A stretch of 64,000 nt of DNA from Planococcus versutus (GTDB taxonomy: Bacteria > Bacillota > Bacilli > Bacillales_A > Planococcaceae), in the NCBI RefSeq assembly GCF_001186155.3, contig NZ_CP016541.2, positions 1 through 64,000 on the forward strand, in the 5' to 3' direction. Under the pieces are notes generated by a model that saw only the letters and a program-made list of their open reading frames with translations, searched no databases and had not been told where the DNA came from. Below are positions 45,620-54,076 of this stretch, piece after piece. Position 1 is the first letter of the stretch; each line of letters starts with the position of its first letter. Made by a program: the position numbers and the translations under genes.

Positions 45620-45878
45620 AGTAGCACACCCTTAAGAACAGTAATGTTCGGCGAATTTATAGCAGGTTCATTCGCTAACTCTCTGCAGCCTATAGCTGCA
45701 GCGCACAAGGTTTTTAGGGTACCCTAGAACTATAATCTGGCAACGGAACAACAGCCAATTTTAGGCGACTTTGGCCAAACCATTTCGTCGTATATCCATA
45801 CCGCAAGTTGCCATCTGCGACAGACACGAACTATGAAGTTGTTTTGGTGTTGCTTACTGTTCTTAAGGGTGTGCTACT
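45620..45878. repeat. 259-bp element with perfect 25-bp terminal inverted repeats
   Basis: Left end AGTAGCACACCCTTAAGAAC then AGTAA; the right end is its exact complement. Inside are smaller palindromes (CTGCAGCctataGCTGCAG and AGGGTACCCT) and no ORF. It fills the gap between the XRE regulator and the first transfer gene, so it includes or displaces the operon promoter. Either a MITE-like insert or a large regulatory structure. Confidence 0.65.
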
Positions 45879-45885
45879 GACTTAC

Positions 45886-46377
45886 TTACTTAATTTTTTT
45901 GATGCCCGCTATTTTCATCAAGTCATCGTGCTGATTTTTTCGTTTGGCCAGCAGTCGTTTTTCTGAAATCACTGAGCGCGTGCGATAATAGAGATCCGTG
46001 ATATGACGAACGTCTCCGGATTCTTTCTCTACACCGACTGCCCCCTTCAATTCATACGTTTTTCCCTCGAATGTTTTTAAACTGGACGCTGACGCTAAAT
46101 CGTATAAATAAAACCTCTCTGCCATCTGGTGATTCCTCGCTTCCATGTTCTTATCCTTAAAGAGAATAGATTCCCAAGGAAAATTCCTCATGGGAATTCC
46201 CAGTGATTCCACTACCAGCCGTACATTTTGAGCGGACGGGTTTTCATTCTTCCGCCGCTCCCACATGCTGATGGTGCTTTGCGGAATCTGGTTGCCGGTC
46301 CTATCGGATAACTCAGACTGAGAAATACCGAGTGCCACCCGCTGTTCCTTGATCCAGTCGCCAAACCATACCGACAT
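45886..46377 (-). CDS. XRE-family regulator with a C-terminal domain
   Basis: 163 residues. HTH at residues 8-65: WIKEQRVALGISQSELSDRT, then PQSTISMWERRKNENPS. The C-terminal 80 residues (FEGKTYELKGAVGVEKESGD) are beta-rich and may bind a ligand or form dimers. It lies at the head of the transfer operon, behind the large palindrome at 46436-46487, and is the best candidate for controlling transfer. Confidence 0.8.
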   Translation of the reverse strand: MSVWFGDWIKEQRVALGISQSELSDRTGNQIPQSTISMWERRKNENPSAQNVRLVVESLGIPMRNFPWESILFKDKNMEARNHQMAERFYLYDLASASSLKTFEGKTYELKGAVGVEKESGDVRHITDLYYRTRSVISEKRLLAKRKNQHDDLMKIAGIKKIK

Positions 46378-46435
46378 CTCCTCCCCCTCCCTTCTGGTGT
46401 ATGATGCGGATCATCGTTGATTAGTCAGAGTCTAA

Positions 46436-46487
46436 CAGTATACCGATATTATTTCAACAGTATGCTGTTAATAATATCGGTATACTG
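46436..46487. promoter_or_regulatory. 52-bp near-perfect palindrome, likely operator
   Basis: CAGTATACCGATATTAT and its exact complement (17-bp arms) enclose a second palindrome, AACAGtatgCTGTT. It lies 58 bp before the leftward XRE gene. Size and position suit cooperative binding by a dimeric regulator. Confidence 0.75.
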
Positions 46488-46806
46488 ATACAAAAGTAGG
46501 GGTAAGTCATAAGATTAGGATTTTCAGAAAAAAGCTGTTTATCGAATTTAGCAAAAAAAATGATTGGATAAGGGAGTTAAAAGTAACAATTTCTTAAAAA
46601 TAGGAAGTTATCGAATGTAGGCAGTAGGAGAATACACCCCCTCGCAATGACCATCTGATCATTTTTAACTTTTGATCTTTTTTCTTGAAAAAGGTCTATT
46701 ACCATTGTTAGCACTTCTTGTTTGATGGTAAAATATCTTGGATTAAAGATTTCTTAATGACCTGCGAATTCTATGGCGTCTGAAAATTCAAGATAATGAT
46801 TAGAAT

Positions 46807-47052
46807 GTGAATGAGATGAGGTATTGTATGCAAATTGATGAGGCCGTAACGACTCGTATCCAGCAGCTACTGACTGAAAGAGGATGGACAACCAATGAAT
46901 TGATTAAACGCTCTGGTGTAAAACAATCAACCATATCTGAAATCATGGCTGGTAGATCTAAGTTTCCACGAATTAGTACCATTAAAAAGATAGCTCATGG
47001 TTTTGGAATGACATTATCGGAGTTTTTCAACCATAAAATGTTTGAAGATTAA
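46807..47052 (+). CDS. Small XRE-family regulator
   Basis: 81 residues. HTH QLLTERGWTTNELIKRSGVK followed by QSTISEIMAGRSKFPRISTI and GFGMTLSEFF. Single-domain Cro/CI type. Transcribed away from the larger XRE gene, with the 52-bp palindrome between them. Followed by a terminator. Confidence 0.85.
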   Translation: MNEMRYCMQIDEAVTTRIQQLLTERGWTTNELIKRSGVKQSTISEIMAGRSKFPRISTIKKIAHGFGMTLSEFFNHKMFED

Positions 47053-47111
47053 GTATGTTGCTGACTAAGTAAAAATTTACGGATATGTATTTGTTAAATA
47101 ATAGAAAATAC

Positions 47112-47146
47112 AAAAAGGGCTGAGAATCATTTCTCAGCCCTTTTAG
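47112..47146 (+). terminator. Intrinsic terminator
   Basis: AAAAGGGCTGAGA pairs with TCTCAGCCCTTTT, 4-base loop, ending in T. Confidence 0.85.
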
Positions 47147-47328
47147 TTTGCTCTATAAATATTTATTTTATTTGAAGTTCATTCTAATTTTTTCATTTTT
47201 AGTCCAAGATAATAGTTCACTTAATAGTTCAAAGTTATATATTTTACTATTCAGCAGGTATATACGAGTATATCAGCATGCTAGCATACTTTAGATTAAT
47301 CAATTAAAAGATTATCTAAAAGAAGTAG

Positions 47329-47380
47329 AAATATCTACCTAACAAAAGTAGAATTATCCACTTTCGTTAGGTAGATATTT
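47329..47380. promoter_or_regulatory. Inverted repeat with partition-type motif
   Basis: AAATATCTACCTAAC and GTTAGGTAGATATTT (15-bp perfect arms) around 22 bp that contain AAGTAGAA. It uses the same TAGAAATATCTACC core as the iterons, here just after the partition genes. May be an extra binding site and a terminator. Confidence 0.6.
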
Positions 47381-47421
47381 GTTAGAATGAATGTGTGAAT
47401 AACTCTTTTTGCTAAATAATA

Positions 47422-47889
47422 TTACTCTTCATTTTCATTAAAGAAATCTGTCATGTATTCAAACTGCTTTTGCTGTCGATCAGTTAACTCATTTTTTGTA
47501 TAATACTCAACAAGCTCTGAAATAATAGCATAGGTTTTATTTTCGTCCATGAACTTTCCAAGTACTCCAATTTGAATGTGAAGATCTTGTGGAACTTTAA
47601 TGGATTTTACGTTATTATTTTTTCCAACAATGGACTTTGTTTTACGGGGCTGTTTTGCTATTGTTTCGGGAACAGGGATCATCGACTTATTCTCAATTGA
47701 CGGAGCCGATATAATGTTTTGTTTAGTGGTGGATTCTTTGTCCACCGGTTTGGTTGGAGTTGATGGTGTATTATTGAATTTAAAATCGTTTTGGCTATTT
47801 ATTACTACTGGTTTTGGTCTTTCAAGCGTATTGGCTCTTGTCTTTTTCTTAATTAAAGGACCTTTCTTTGAGATTTCAGACATCGACAT
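47422..47889 (-). CDS. Partition partner protein (ribbon-helix-helix type)
   Basis: 155 residues. The first 95 are unordered, with basic and Pro/Thr-rich stretches. The last 60 read KNNNVKSIKVPQDLHIQIGV then FMDENKTYAIISELVEYY, a strand-helix-helix DNA-binding fold. It overlaps the ParA gene end by 14 bp. Like ParR/omega-type proteins it would bind the repeat arrays and ParA, and likely represses the operon. Confidence 0.7.
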   Translation of the reverse strand: MSMSEISKKGPLIKKKTRANTLERPKPVVINSQNDFKFNNTPSTPTKPVDKESTTKQNIISAPSIENKSMIPVPETIAKQPRKTKSIVGKNNNVKSIKVPQDLHIQIGVLGKFMDENKTYAIISELVEYYTKNELTDRQQKQFEYMTDFFNENEE

Positions 47890-48684
47890 TTTCCTCCTCT
47901 AACCTTTCGAGTTTTTCCTCTATTTCATCGACGACATCTAAAAAGGTTTGATGTGCTTTTCTGTCATGGTGATCTTCATTTTTAATTCCGGTCATATCCC
48001 AAGCTTTTAAACGTTCTAAGTGTTTAATAACATTCTTAAAAACATTGTCTTCACCAAAAAGTTCAGTTGCCCGTTCAACAGTACTTATGTCAACACGTCC
48101 CCCAGCTCGCAAAAGAACTGGCAATACTCCTAGAACCTGAATATCGGCTTCGTATTCATCTGCCATAAACTGCAAATAGGATACATAGGTTTCTGCACCT
48201 TCCAATGATAGCTCTTGGGCTTGCAATATTATAAGAACATAATCAGAAGCCATCATAGCATTGTCTGAATAGTCACTGATTGTTGGTGGCACATCAATAA
48301 AAATATAGTCGTAGTTTGCTTTTAGAGGCTCTAAAAGCGTTTTCAATAAAGTGATTTGTTCTAAATCATTCTGATAGTTTTGGTATAGAAACTTTGAAAA
48401 GTTTTTAAATGATACGGCTGCGGGAATCAAATCAAGATTTTCAGAAACATTCACAACAACATCTTGGAGATTTTTGTTCTTAAAACCATCGAAAATGGTT
48501 TGACCAATCTCTTCAATTCCTGCTGAACGAGCAATCAAAGTGCTGGCATTCCCTTGTGGATCCATATCGACGAGAAGAACCTTCTTTTTATGTATAGTTG
48601 CGTATTCCCAACTTACCATGACCGAGACCTTGGTTTTACCCACTCCCCTTTAAAATTTCCAACAACGATTGTTTTAGCTGTCAT
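47876..48684 (-). pseudogene. parA: ParA-family partition ATPase, one base missing in the P-loop
   Basis: The true start is the ATG at 48684 (AGGAGGAATAATA). It reads MTAKTIVVGNFKG and then shifts. The remaining frame reads GKTKVSVMVSWEYATIHKKK, LLVDMDPQGNAS, YDYIFIDVPPTISDYSDNAM and GVLPVLLRAGGRVD. Adding one G to the four at 48645-48648 gives KGGVGKT, the deviant Walker A motif, and one gene of about 269 residues. Everything else is conserved, which makes a read error or a very recent mutation likely. It overlaps its partner gene; together with the iterons it should form the segregation system. Confidence 0.88.
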
Positions 48685-48728
48685 TATTATTCCTCCTAGA
48701 TTTTTTATTACTACAAACTTCTACCTAG

Positions 48729-48777
48729 CAAACTTCTACTTCTGTATAGTTCTGATAATAACACAAGTAGAAGTTTG
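48729..48777. promoter_or_regulatory. Operator-like inverted repeat upstream of parA
   Basis: CAAACTTCTACTT and its exact complement AAGTAGAAGTTTG are 23 bp apart in the parA promoter region. The AAGTAGAA half is the motif of the iterons, so the partition proteins probably repress here. Confidence 0.65.
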
Positions 48778-48836
48778 TGAGAATTAAAAATGAAATGTAA
48801 TATAAATGTAATATTTAGGGGTTGTTCCCTACACAG

Positions 48837-49402
48837 GTAGAAAAGTGGAAATATCTACCTCTGCGAGAATGAGATTCATTATAACAAAAGTGGAAAAGTA
48901 GAAATATCTACCTCTGCGAAAATGGAATTTGTTCTAACGCAAGTAGAAAAGTAGAAATATCTACCTCTGCAAGAATAGAGTTCGTTCTAACGCAAGTAGA
49001 AAAGTAGAAATATCTACCTCCGCGAGAATAAGATTCATTATAACAAAAGTAGATATTTCTACTTTTGTTATAATCTTTTAAAAAAATAATCTGTTTTTAG
49101 ACTGTTAAATGGATGTTTCAATCTATTTTTTTAAAAATTATTTTTAATTTATATATGCAGAGGTAGAAAAGTAGAAATATCTACCTGTGCGAGAATAAAA
49201 TTCATTCTCACACGGGTAGAAAAGTAGAAATATCTACCTCTGCGAGAATAGAGTTCATTTTCACACAGGTAGAAAAGTAGAAATATCTACCTGCGCGAGA
49301 ATAGGATTCACTCTCGCACAGGTAGAAAAGTAGAAATATCTACCTATGCGAGAATAGGGTTCATTCTCGCATAGGTAGAAAAGTAGAAATATCTACTTTT
49401 GT
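48837..49402. repeat. Two blocks of 53-bp iterons (centromere or origin)
   Basis: Units start at 48837, 48890, 48943, 48996 and 49049, and again at 49163, 49216, 49269, 49322 and 49375: exactly 53 bp apart within each block. Each holds GTAGAAAA then GTAGAAATATCTAC (itself a palindrome) then CTCTGCGAGAATA. The two blocks flank an AT-rich stretch (about 49075-49160). 53 bp is about five helical turns, so bound protein would sit on one face. Position between parA and the initiator gene fits either parS or replication iterons; the TAGAA halves shared with the parA operator favour parS. Confidence 0.88.
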
Positions 49403-49523
49403 ATGTACTCAAAACTTGATTTCAAGCTATTTACAGAGTAGGTTCCTTGCTTTAGTTTATGAACTATAGAGAAGTTTAGTAGAGTCGATATTGAATGGGG
49501 AAGGGGAATGCTTTGTGGTAAAG

Positions 49524-51026
49524 ATGAATAATATTTTCGATTTACTTCTGCATGAAGGAATTCATACATATAAGCAAAGGTATTCTTCCGCAACCCTTCC
49601 TCAAGTCATTAATGAGCACAAGAAAACGCAGAAACATAAAAAAGGTGCAATCTCTGTGACCCGATCTAAAGAAGATCTATCGACACCAGGAGGTGTTAGA
49701 GGGTATGTGGTTACCTCGAAAGAGACTCTCTTGGAGGATTTTGTTGAACTTTCGCATTGGAATCCCAATGTACACAACTACTTGGGGTACAGTGATGTTG
49801 AAAGACGGCACCTCAAGGGACACACAGAAAAGAACCTGCAGCAAATCAATACCTTCGTTGTTGACATCGATACGAAAAAACAACCGTATACGGAAATTCT
49901 AACCGCTGCGCTCGATCACAGCGTCGGAATCCCCACACTCATCCTGGAGACCCCAAAAGGCTTTCAGGTCTATTTTGTGCTGGAAACACCGCTATTCATC
50001 AGCAATCAGAACGACTACCGCGGACTGAAGGTAGCCAAACGAATTTCTGAGAATATCAGGCGCAGCTTGGCGAAGGTCCTACAGGGAGTCGATCTATCCT
50101 GCAATGACTTTGGCTTTTTCCGCATGCCCAATGAAGAAAACATCCGCTGGTTTTCCGCAGACATGGTCTTTTCCATGCACAACCTGATTGGCTGGTCAAA
50201 ACGACAGGACGATGACCAAAACCGCGGATTATTTGTCGTGGAATCAAAAGGGGAGGGGCTGGATCCGACACAGACCGAATGGTTCCAGGAATTAGTGGCC
50301 ACACGTCATGTAAAAGGAAGTCATGGGCAAATTGGGCGTGACAACCTGATGTATACGCTCGCTCTGGCTTGTTACAGCGCAGGAAAAGGGATAGGGGAGA
50401 CACTGGACCTGCTGGATGAATACAATTCATCCCTGGAAGTACCTGTACGCCACAGTGAGGTCCAAAAAATCGTGAAGAGTGCCTACAAGGGCCGCTTCAA
50501 AGGGGCAAGCCAAATCTATATTCAAGAACTGCTGGAAGCATGGCTTCCAGGAAAAGATGTGCCAGTCACGAATCACCTGGGAGGCTGGTACAAATTCAAG
50601 AAGGAACGAAAGGATCGGGTCCGCAGCCACTACGCTGAGTGGGAAGATGATCTGCTGGCGTATATCCAGTCGGAAACCAGTACGGTCCAGCCAATTGTAT
50701 GGACTACACAGAAGGCATTGTGTGTAGCAATCGGAATGTCCCGCAGCACGTTCAACGAAGTTATCCGTAAATCCAAGAAACTTCTCATCAAACGAATCGG
50801 AAAAGGACGCAGTGCACAGACCGGATTGACCTCTGTCGACGTGCTTCTTCAGTGTGCGCTTGAATACAACCAGCAACATCGTTCCCTGTATTATGAGGCC
50901 CTTACTTTACTAAATGGATCACGTGAGAATGCTAGTGCTTTATGGGAACTTGAAAATCAGTTGACGTTGCTGACGAAATTCCCTGAAAGTTCGTCTTTAA
51001 TTGGGAAAAAATTCAATTCTTCGTAA
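49524..51026 (+). CDS. repE: Replication initiator, RepE/RepR/RepS (Inc18) family
   Basis: 500 residues from the ATG at 49524. The GTG at 49515 has the better ribosome site (AAGGGGAA), but MNNIFDLLLHEG aligns with known starts. Conserved parts: GVRGYVVTSKETLLEDF, HWNPNVHNYLGYSD, LQQINTFVVDIDTKKQ, PTLILETPKGFQVYFVLETP, CNDFGFFRMPNEENIRWF and QIGRDNLMYTLALACYSAG. They match the pAMbeta1/pSM19035 initiators, which run one-way theta replication. A primase C-terminal-like region and a winged helix (QKALCVAIGMSRSTFNEVI) follow. Inc18 origins lie just downstream of the gene, so the origin is expected near 51.0-51.1 kb. Confidence 0.9.
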   Translation: MNNIFDLLLHEGIHTYKQRYSSATLPQVINEHKKTQKHKKGAISVTRSKEDLSTPGGVRGYVVTSKETLLEDFVELSHWNPNVHNYLGYSDVERRHLKGHTEKNLQQINTFVVDIDTKKQPYTEILTAALDHSVGIPTLILETPKGFQVYFVLETPLFISNQNDYRGLKVAKRISENIRRSLAKVLQGVDLSCNDFGFFRMPNEENIRWFSADMVFSMHNLIGWSKRQDDDQNRGLFVVESKGEGLDPTQTEWFQELVATRHVKGSHGQIGRDNLMYTLALACYSAGKGIGETLDLLDEYNSSLEVPVRHSEVQKIVKSAYKGRFKGASQIYIQELLEAWLPGKDVPVTNHLGGWYKFKKERKDRVRSHYAEWEDDLLAYIQSETSTVQPIVWTTQKALCVAIGMSRSTFNEVIRKSKKLLIKRIGKGRSAQTGLTSVDVLLQCALEYNQQHRSLYYEALTLLNGSRENASALWELENQLTLLTKFPESSSLIGKKFNSS

Positions 51027-51172
51027 GTGTCCAGTCTGCCAATACATATCTGTATACGTGTTTAATTTTAGAGATTGTTTTCCAGCTGTTATTTCTTTTG
51101 TTTGGAGGATTGATTTGGGGAATTTTCTTTTATCCTGTTAAACTAGATGAAAAGAAAGGCAGGGGGGATTGG

Positions 51173-52015
51173 ATGTTAGGTGGCTATGAAGCGTATCGAT
51201 TAAAAGAAGGCATTTCTCCTGTAACATTGGTGACGGAACTGGAACTATTGAAGGCATTTGTTCGTTTTGTTAATCTTCGAAACAACAAGCAGCTGGAGCC
51301 GTATGAAATCAAACCGGCTGATGTTCGGGCATTTTTAGACCAGGAAAAGGACAAAGGGTTAAAGGCGAGTACAGTTAAGCGGAAAATGTACCATATTCGT
51401 CAGTACTTTCATTATCTTTGGAAAGTAGGGAAAGTACCGGTTGATTTTATGCCTAAATTTGAATATGAATTAGTGATAGAGAAGCAACCGGCTACACTTT
51501 TATATGCAGATTTTGCGAAGGAGAAGAGAAAGGTGTTGCAGTACCCGACTTTGGCATTGAATGCCAAGCTTTATTTTTTGTTTGCGATGGCTGGATTTCG
51601 GATGAGGGAGATTGAACGGTTACAAAGCAAGCATTTTCGTGATTTAGGGGATCGAATAGAAATGAATTTTGTGACATCCCAAGATGTTTTTTGGCAGTTA
51701 ATTTTCGAAGATTCTGCGGAAGTTGCTGTGATTGTACAGGCGATGGAGAGGGCTTTGTTTCGGGAACACGATTATTTGGTTGCATCCGATAAAAAGTATG
51801 GACCAGATTATTTGCGGAACAATATGAAAGAGATTTATTTGGGCTTAACTAGTTTGCTGCCAAAGCGGTTTAAGACTGAAGAGGTTCGGATGGCTTATAT
51901 TTATGACTTGTATAAGGTCCAGGAGAAGTCTTTCGATGAAATGGTAGAATTATTGGGTGTTACCCCTATGTCGCTTACATCGGCTTTGAAGCTTGTTTTT
52001 GAAAGTTATAAGTAA
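51173..52015 (+). CDS. Integrase-like protein lacking most catalytic residues
   Basis: 280 residues from the ATG at 51173 (GGGGGG upstream). The N-terminal core-binding domain is typical (YRLKEGISPVTLVTELELLK, VRAFLDQEKDKGLKASTVKR, IRQYFHYLWKVGKVP). Box I is kept (FAMAGFRMREIERLQ). Box II, normally HxLRHxF, reads LLPKRFKTEEVRMAYIYDLY, and the GHxxxxTTxxY part reads LLGVTPMSLTSALKLVF. The His and nucleophilic Tyr are not where expected. It may be a DNA-binding protein derived from a recombinase, perhaps with a role near the origin. Confidence 0.7.
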   Translation: MLGGYEAYRLKEGISPVTLVTELELLKAFVRFVNLRNNKQLEPYEIKPADVRAFLDQEKDKGLKASTVKRKMYHIRQYFHYLWKVGKVPVDFMPKFEYELVIEKQPATLLYADFAKEKRKVLQYPTLALNAKLYFLFAMAGFRMREIERLQSKHFRDLGDRIEMNFVTSQDVFWQLIFEDSAEVAVIVQAMERALFREHDYLVASDKKYGPDYLRNNMKEIYLGLTSLLPKRFKTEEVRMAYIYDLYKVQEKSFDEMVELLGVTPMSLTSALKLVFESYK

Positions 52016-52105
52016 CTTCAAGATGAATAAATAAAGTAGGTATAAGTGAATTATTTTTTGCTTTACTAAACAAGGTAAACTTAGTTTTTAAAAAAGGGGA
52101 AACGA

Positions 52106-52516
52106 ATGGGGGTTTTTATTTTGGAACATCAGATAATTAATGAAGGAAAATATATGATGGAAATATACCAAGGAAATGCGCTCACTGAAATGGAGAAGAA
52201 GATTATTTTTATAGTAGCGAGTTTGGTAAATAAAACTGACCAAGAAGATCAAACCTATGAACTTCCTATCGATGAATTGTATAGGTTTCTTGAGTTAGAA
52301 GGCTTAAACAGTCATTTACAGTTTAAAGAAATTATCGATGAACTCATGTCTAAAGTAGTAGAAATTCCTCGTGAAGATGGGGGATGGCTGATGACCCATT
52401 GGCTAGCAAGTGTTAAGTATATAAAAGACACCGAAGTAATTCAATTTACTTTTTCATCAAAGCTAATGCCCTATTTCTTACAGTTGAAAAGATATCTTTT
52501 CAACTGTAAGTCGTGA
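52106..52516 (+). pseudogene. Truncated Rep_3 (RepB-type) initiator
   Basis: The first 125 residues read the N-terminal winged helix of Rep_3 initiators: ALTEMEKKIIFIVASLVNK, YELPIDELYRFLELEG, IIDELMSKVVEIPREDGGWL and TEVIQFTFSSKLMPYFLQLK. The chain ends at RYLFNCKS inside a perfect palindrome, where the second domain should follow. Ribosome site GGGGAAACG is intact. A relic of a second replicon, cut at a rearrangement point. Confidence 0.8.
52478..52509. repeat. Perfect 32-bp palindrome at the Rep_3/GNAT junction
   Basis: TTACAGTTGAAAAGAT is followed directly by its complement. It holds the stop of the GNAT gene and part of the last Rep_3 codons. Looks like a fold-back rearrangement joint; it may now also act as a terminator. 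Confidence 0.7.
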
Positions 52517-52982
52517 TGATGTCACCTTTTAATCTAGAATATATATACAAATCATCGAATTTACCACAAGTAAATTCATAATGCCTTAGTAATCCTTCCT
52601 GTTTAAATCCGTTTTTCTCTAACAATTTTGATGAAGCTGAATTAGCAGGCTCGACTAATGCTTCAATTCGTTCTAATTGGAAGTGTTGAAACCCATAAAG
52701 AATGATAGCTTCCAATGCTTCACTGACAATGCCTTTACCCCAATACTCTTTACTTAATTCATAACCAATCTCAGTTCGGGAATGCTCGGGGTGCGTATAA
52801 AAAAAACCACAACTTCCAATAACTCTTCCATTTTCTTTGTGTGTTATTCCCCATCTAATTCCTGTGGACTCTTTGAATATTTTTTGGTACCAGCCAATTT
52901 CATCAAGTGTCTCTTTTTCTGTCTGAAAAGGTTCTAGCTCCATATGTTTCATTACCTCTTTATCCGATAAATAGAGGAACAT
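52500..52982 (-). CDS. GNAT acetyltransferase (RimJ/RimL type)
   Basis: 160 residues from the ATG at 52982. Carries GITHKENGRVIGSCGFFY, EIGYELSKEYWGKGIVSEAL (acetyl-CoA loop) and IEALVEPANSASSKLLEKNG then HYEFTCGKFDDLYIYS. The first 20 residues usual for the family (ERLxLRxLxxED) are only partly present: upstream in frame reads SSKTEVLKEDSAD before a stop, so the start may be frameshifted. Likely acetylates a protein N-terminus or small amine. Confidence 0.8.
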   Translation of the reverse strand: MFLYLSDKEVMKHMELEPFQTEKETLDEIGWYQKIFKESTGIRWGITHKENGRVIGSCGFFYTHPEHSRTEIGYELSKEYWGKGIVSEALEAIILYGFQHFQLERIEALVEPANSASSKLLEKNGFKQEGLLRHYEFTCGKFDDLYIYSRLKGDIITTYS

Positions 52983-53237
52983 ATCAGCTGAATCTTCTTT
53001 TAGTACCTCAGTTTTAGAGCTATCTATCTTCTAAGAAATCCATAACATCAACAGCCACATTACAACTTCATCAAATAGCGTCGTTTCATTTTAGTAGTCT
53101 TCTATATAATTCAGCGAATTCTTGTCATAAATATAACATTAGATTATAAAAATAGAGGAATGACTTAAAGAACAAAAGGAGATTTTCAAAAAAAGCCAAA
53201 TCTTCCTCAAATAAGGGGAATTCAGCTTTCATTATTT
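52983..53237. other. Spacer with partial intergenic repeat
   Basis: Contains AATAGAGGAATGAC and neighbouring motifs that recur in other spacers from 54.8 to 63.9 kb. No gene. Confidence 0.4.
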
Positions 53238-54076
53238 TTATTGAATGCTCATTTTCCACAACCGTAATACGGCGTTTTCGATGGCTTTCCAATTAATATC
53301 GGTAGCATACGGATACTGTTGCTGATACCGAGTCCACAGTTTTTCCATATAATCGCTCTGAAAGACTTCGTTTAGAATAGCTTCTCCATCTTTTAGCAAT
53401 CCTTCAGATCCGCGGTGGTTGGCAGTAGAGAGGAATGCTTTTTGCAGCAGGTCATTATTGAAGCCGGCTTTTTTGGTTTCGAGTAGCGCATAAATATCAT
53501 AAAAATCCCGAAGTCGGGTATTAGTTGTTCCTCTTGTAATCATCGTCTCGAGCTTTTCAGCGAGGACTGTTTCAATTGGATAGGCGAGTACCTCGATTTT
53601 CCGATTTTCCAACAAAAGCTGATACTGGTATTCTATTTCCTTCGGTGTGATTTTGTCTCCAGTTGTCAAATCAACCTTTAAGGGAAGCCGAACTTGATCG
53701 AGCTGCGCCAATATAGACAAACGGAAGCCGTTGTAATCTGCTTCGTCACGAATCGGTTCCACCTTTTCTAAACTCAGGATGACGCCATCCTCGAGGGAAA
53801 TGGACACGATATCCAAGAAGGCTTTCTCAATCGCATCCTGGTTCACGGGATACCCTTGGATTGTTGCATCCATATCCATAGTGGAACGCAAATCAACACC
53901 AATAATAGAAGCTACCAAGACGCCGCCTTTTAGTACAAAATGTTGATTGAAATCCGAATGACGATACGCTCCAGTAAGCGTTCGAACATGTAATTCCGCA
54001 AAAGAAGCTGCGCGTGAATTCCACGTTGTTTGGACATATTTTTAATGAGGTCTTTCACTTGTCTAGAACTTTTCAT
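53238..54076 (-). pseudogene. abiEii: AbiEii toxin (nucleotidyltransferase), one frameshift
   Basis: The start ATG at 54076 overlaps the AbiEi stop as ATGA. It reads MKSSRQVKDLIKNMSKQRGI and MFERLLERI, then shifts near 53955-53970. The second frame has FNQHFVLKGGVLVASIIGVD then RSTMDMDATI (the GG...DxD nucleotidyltransferase core) and AEKLETMITRGTTNTRLRDF with YDIYALLETKK. Restored, it would be about 280 residues, normal for AbiEii, a tRNA-targeting nucleotidyltransferase toxin used in phage defence. As written the N-terminus is cut off from the active site; an internal TTG start at 53918 would lose the GG motif. Confidence 0.85.

Noticed and set aside
48837..49402. Regular repeats read as a CRISPR array
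   Set aside because: The parts between the repeated cores are themselves conserved (CTCTGCGAGAATA...), so there are no unique spacers, and no cas genes are near.
52808..52836. ACTTCCAATAA in the GNAT gene as a sixth dif-like site
   Set aside because: No XerD-type arm follows at the right distance and the sequence is coding.
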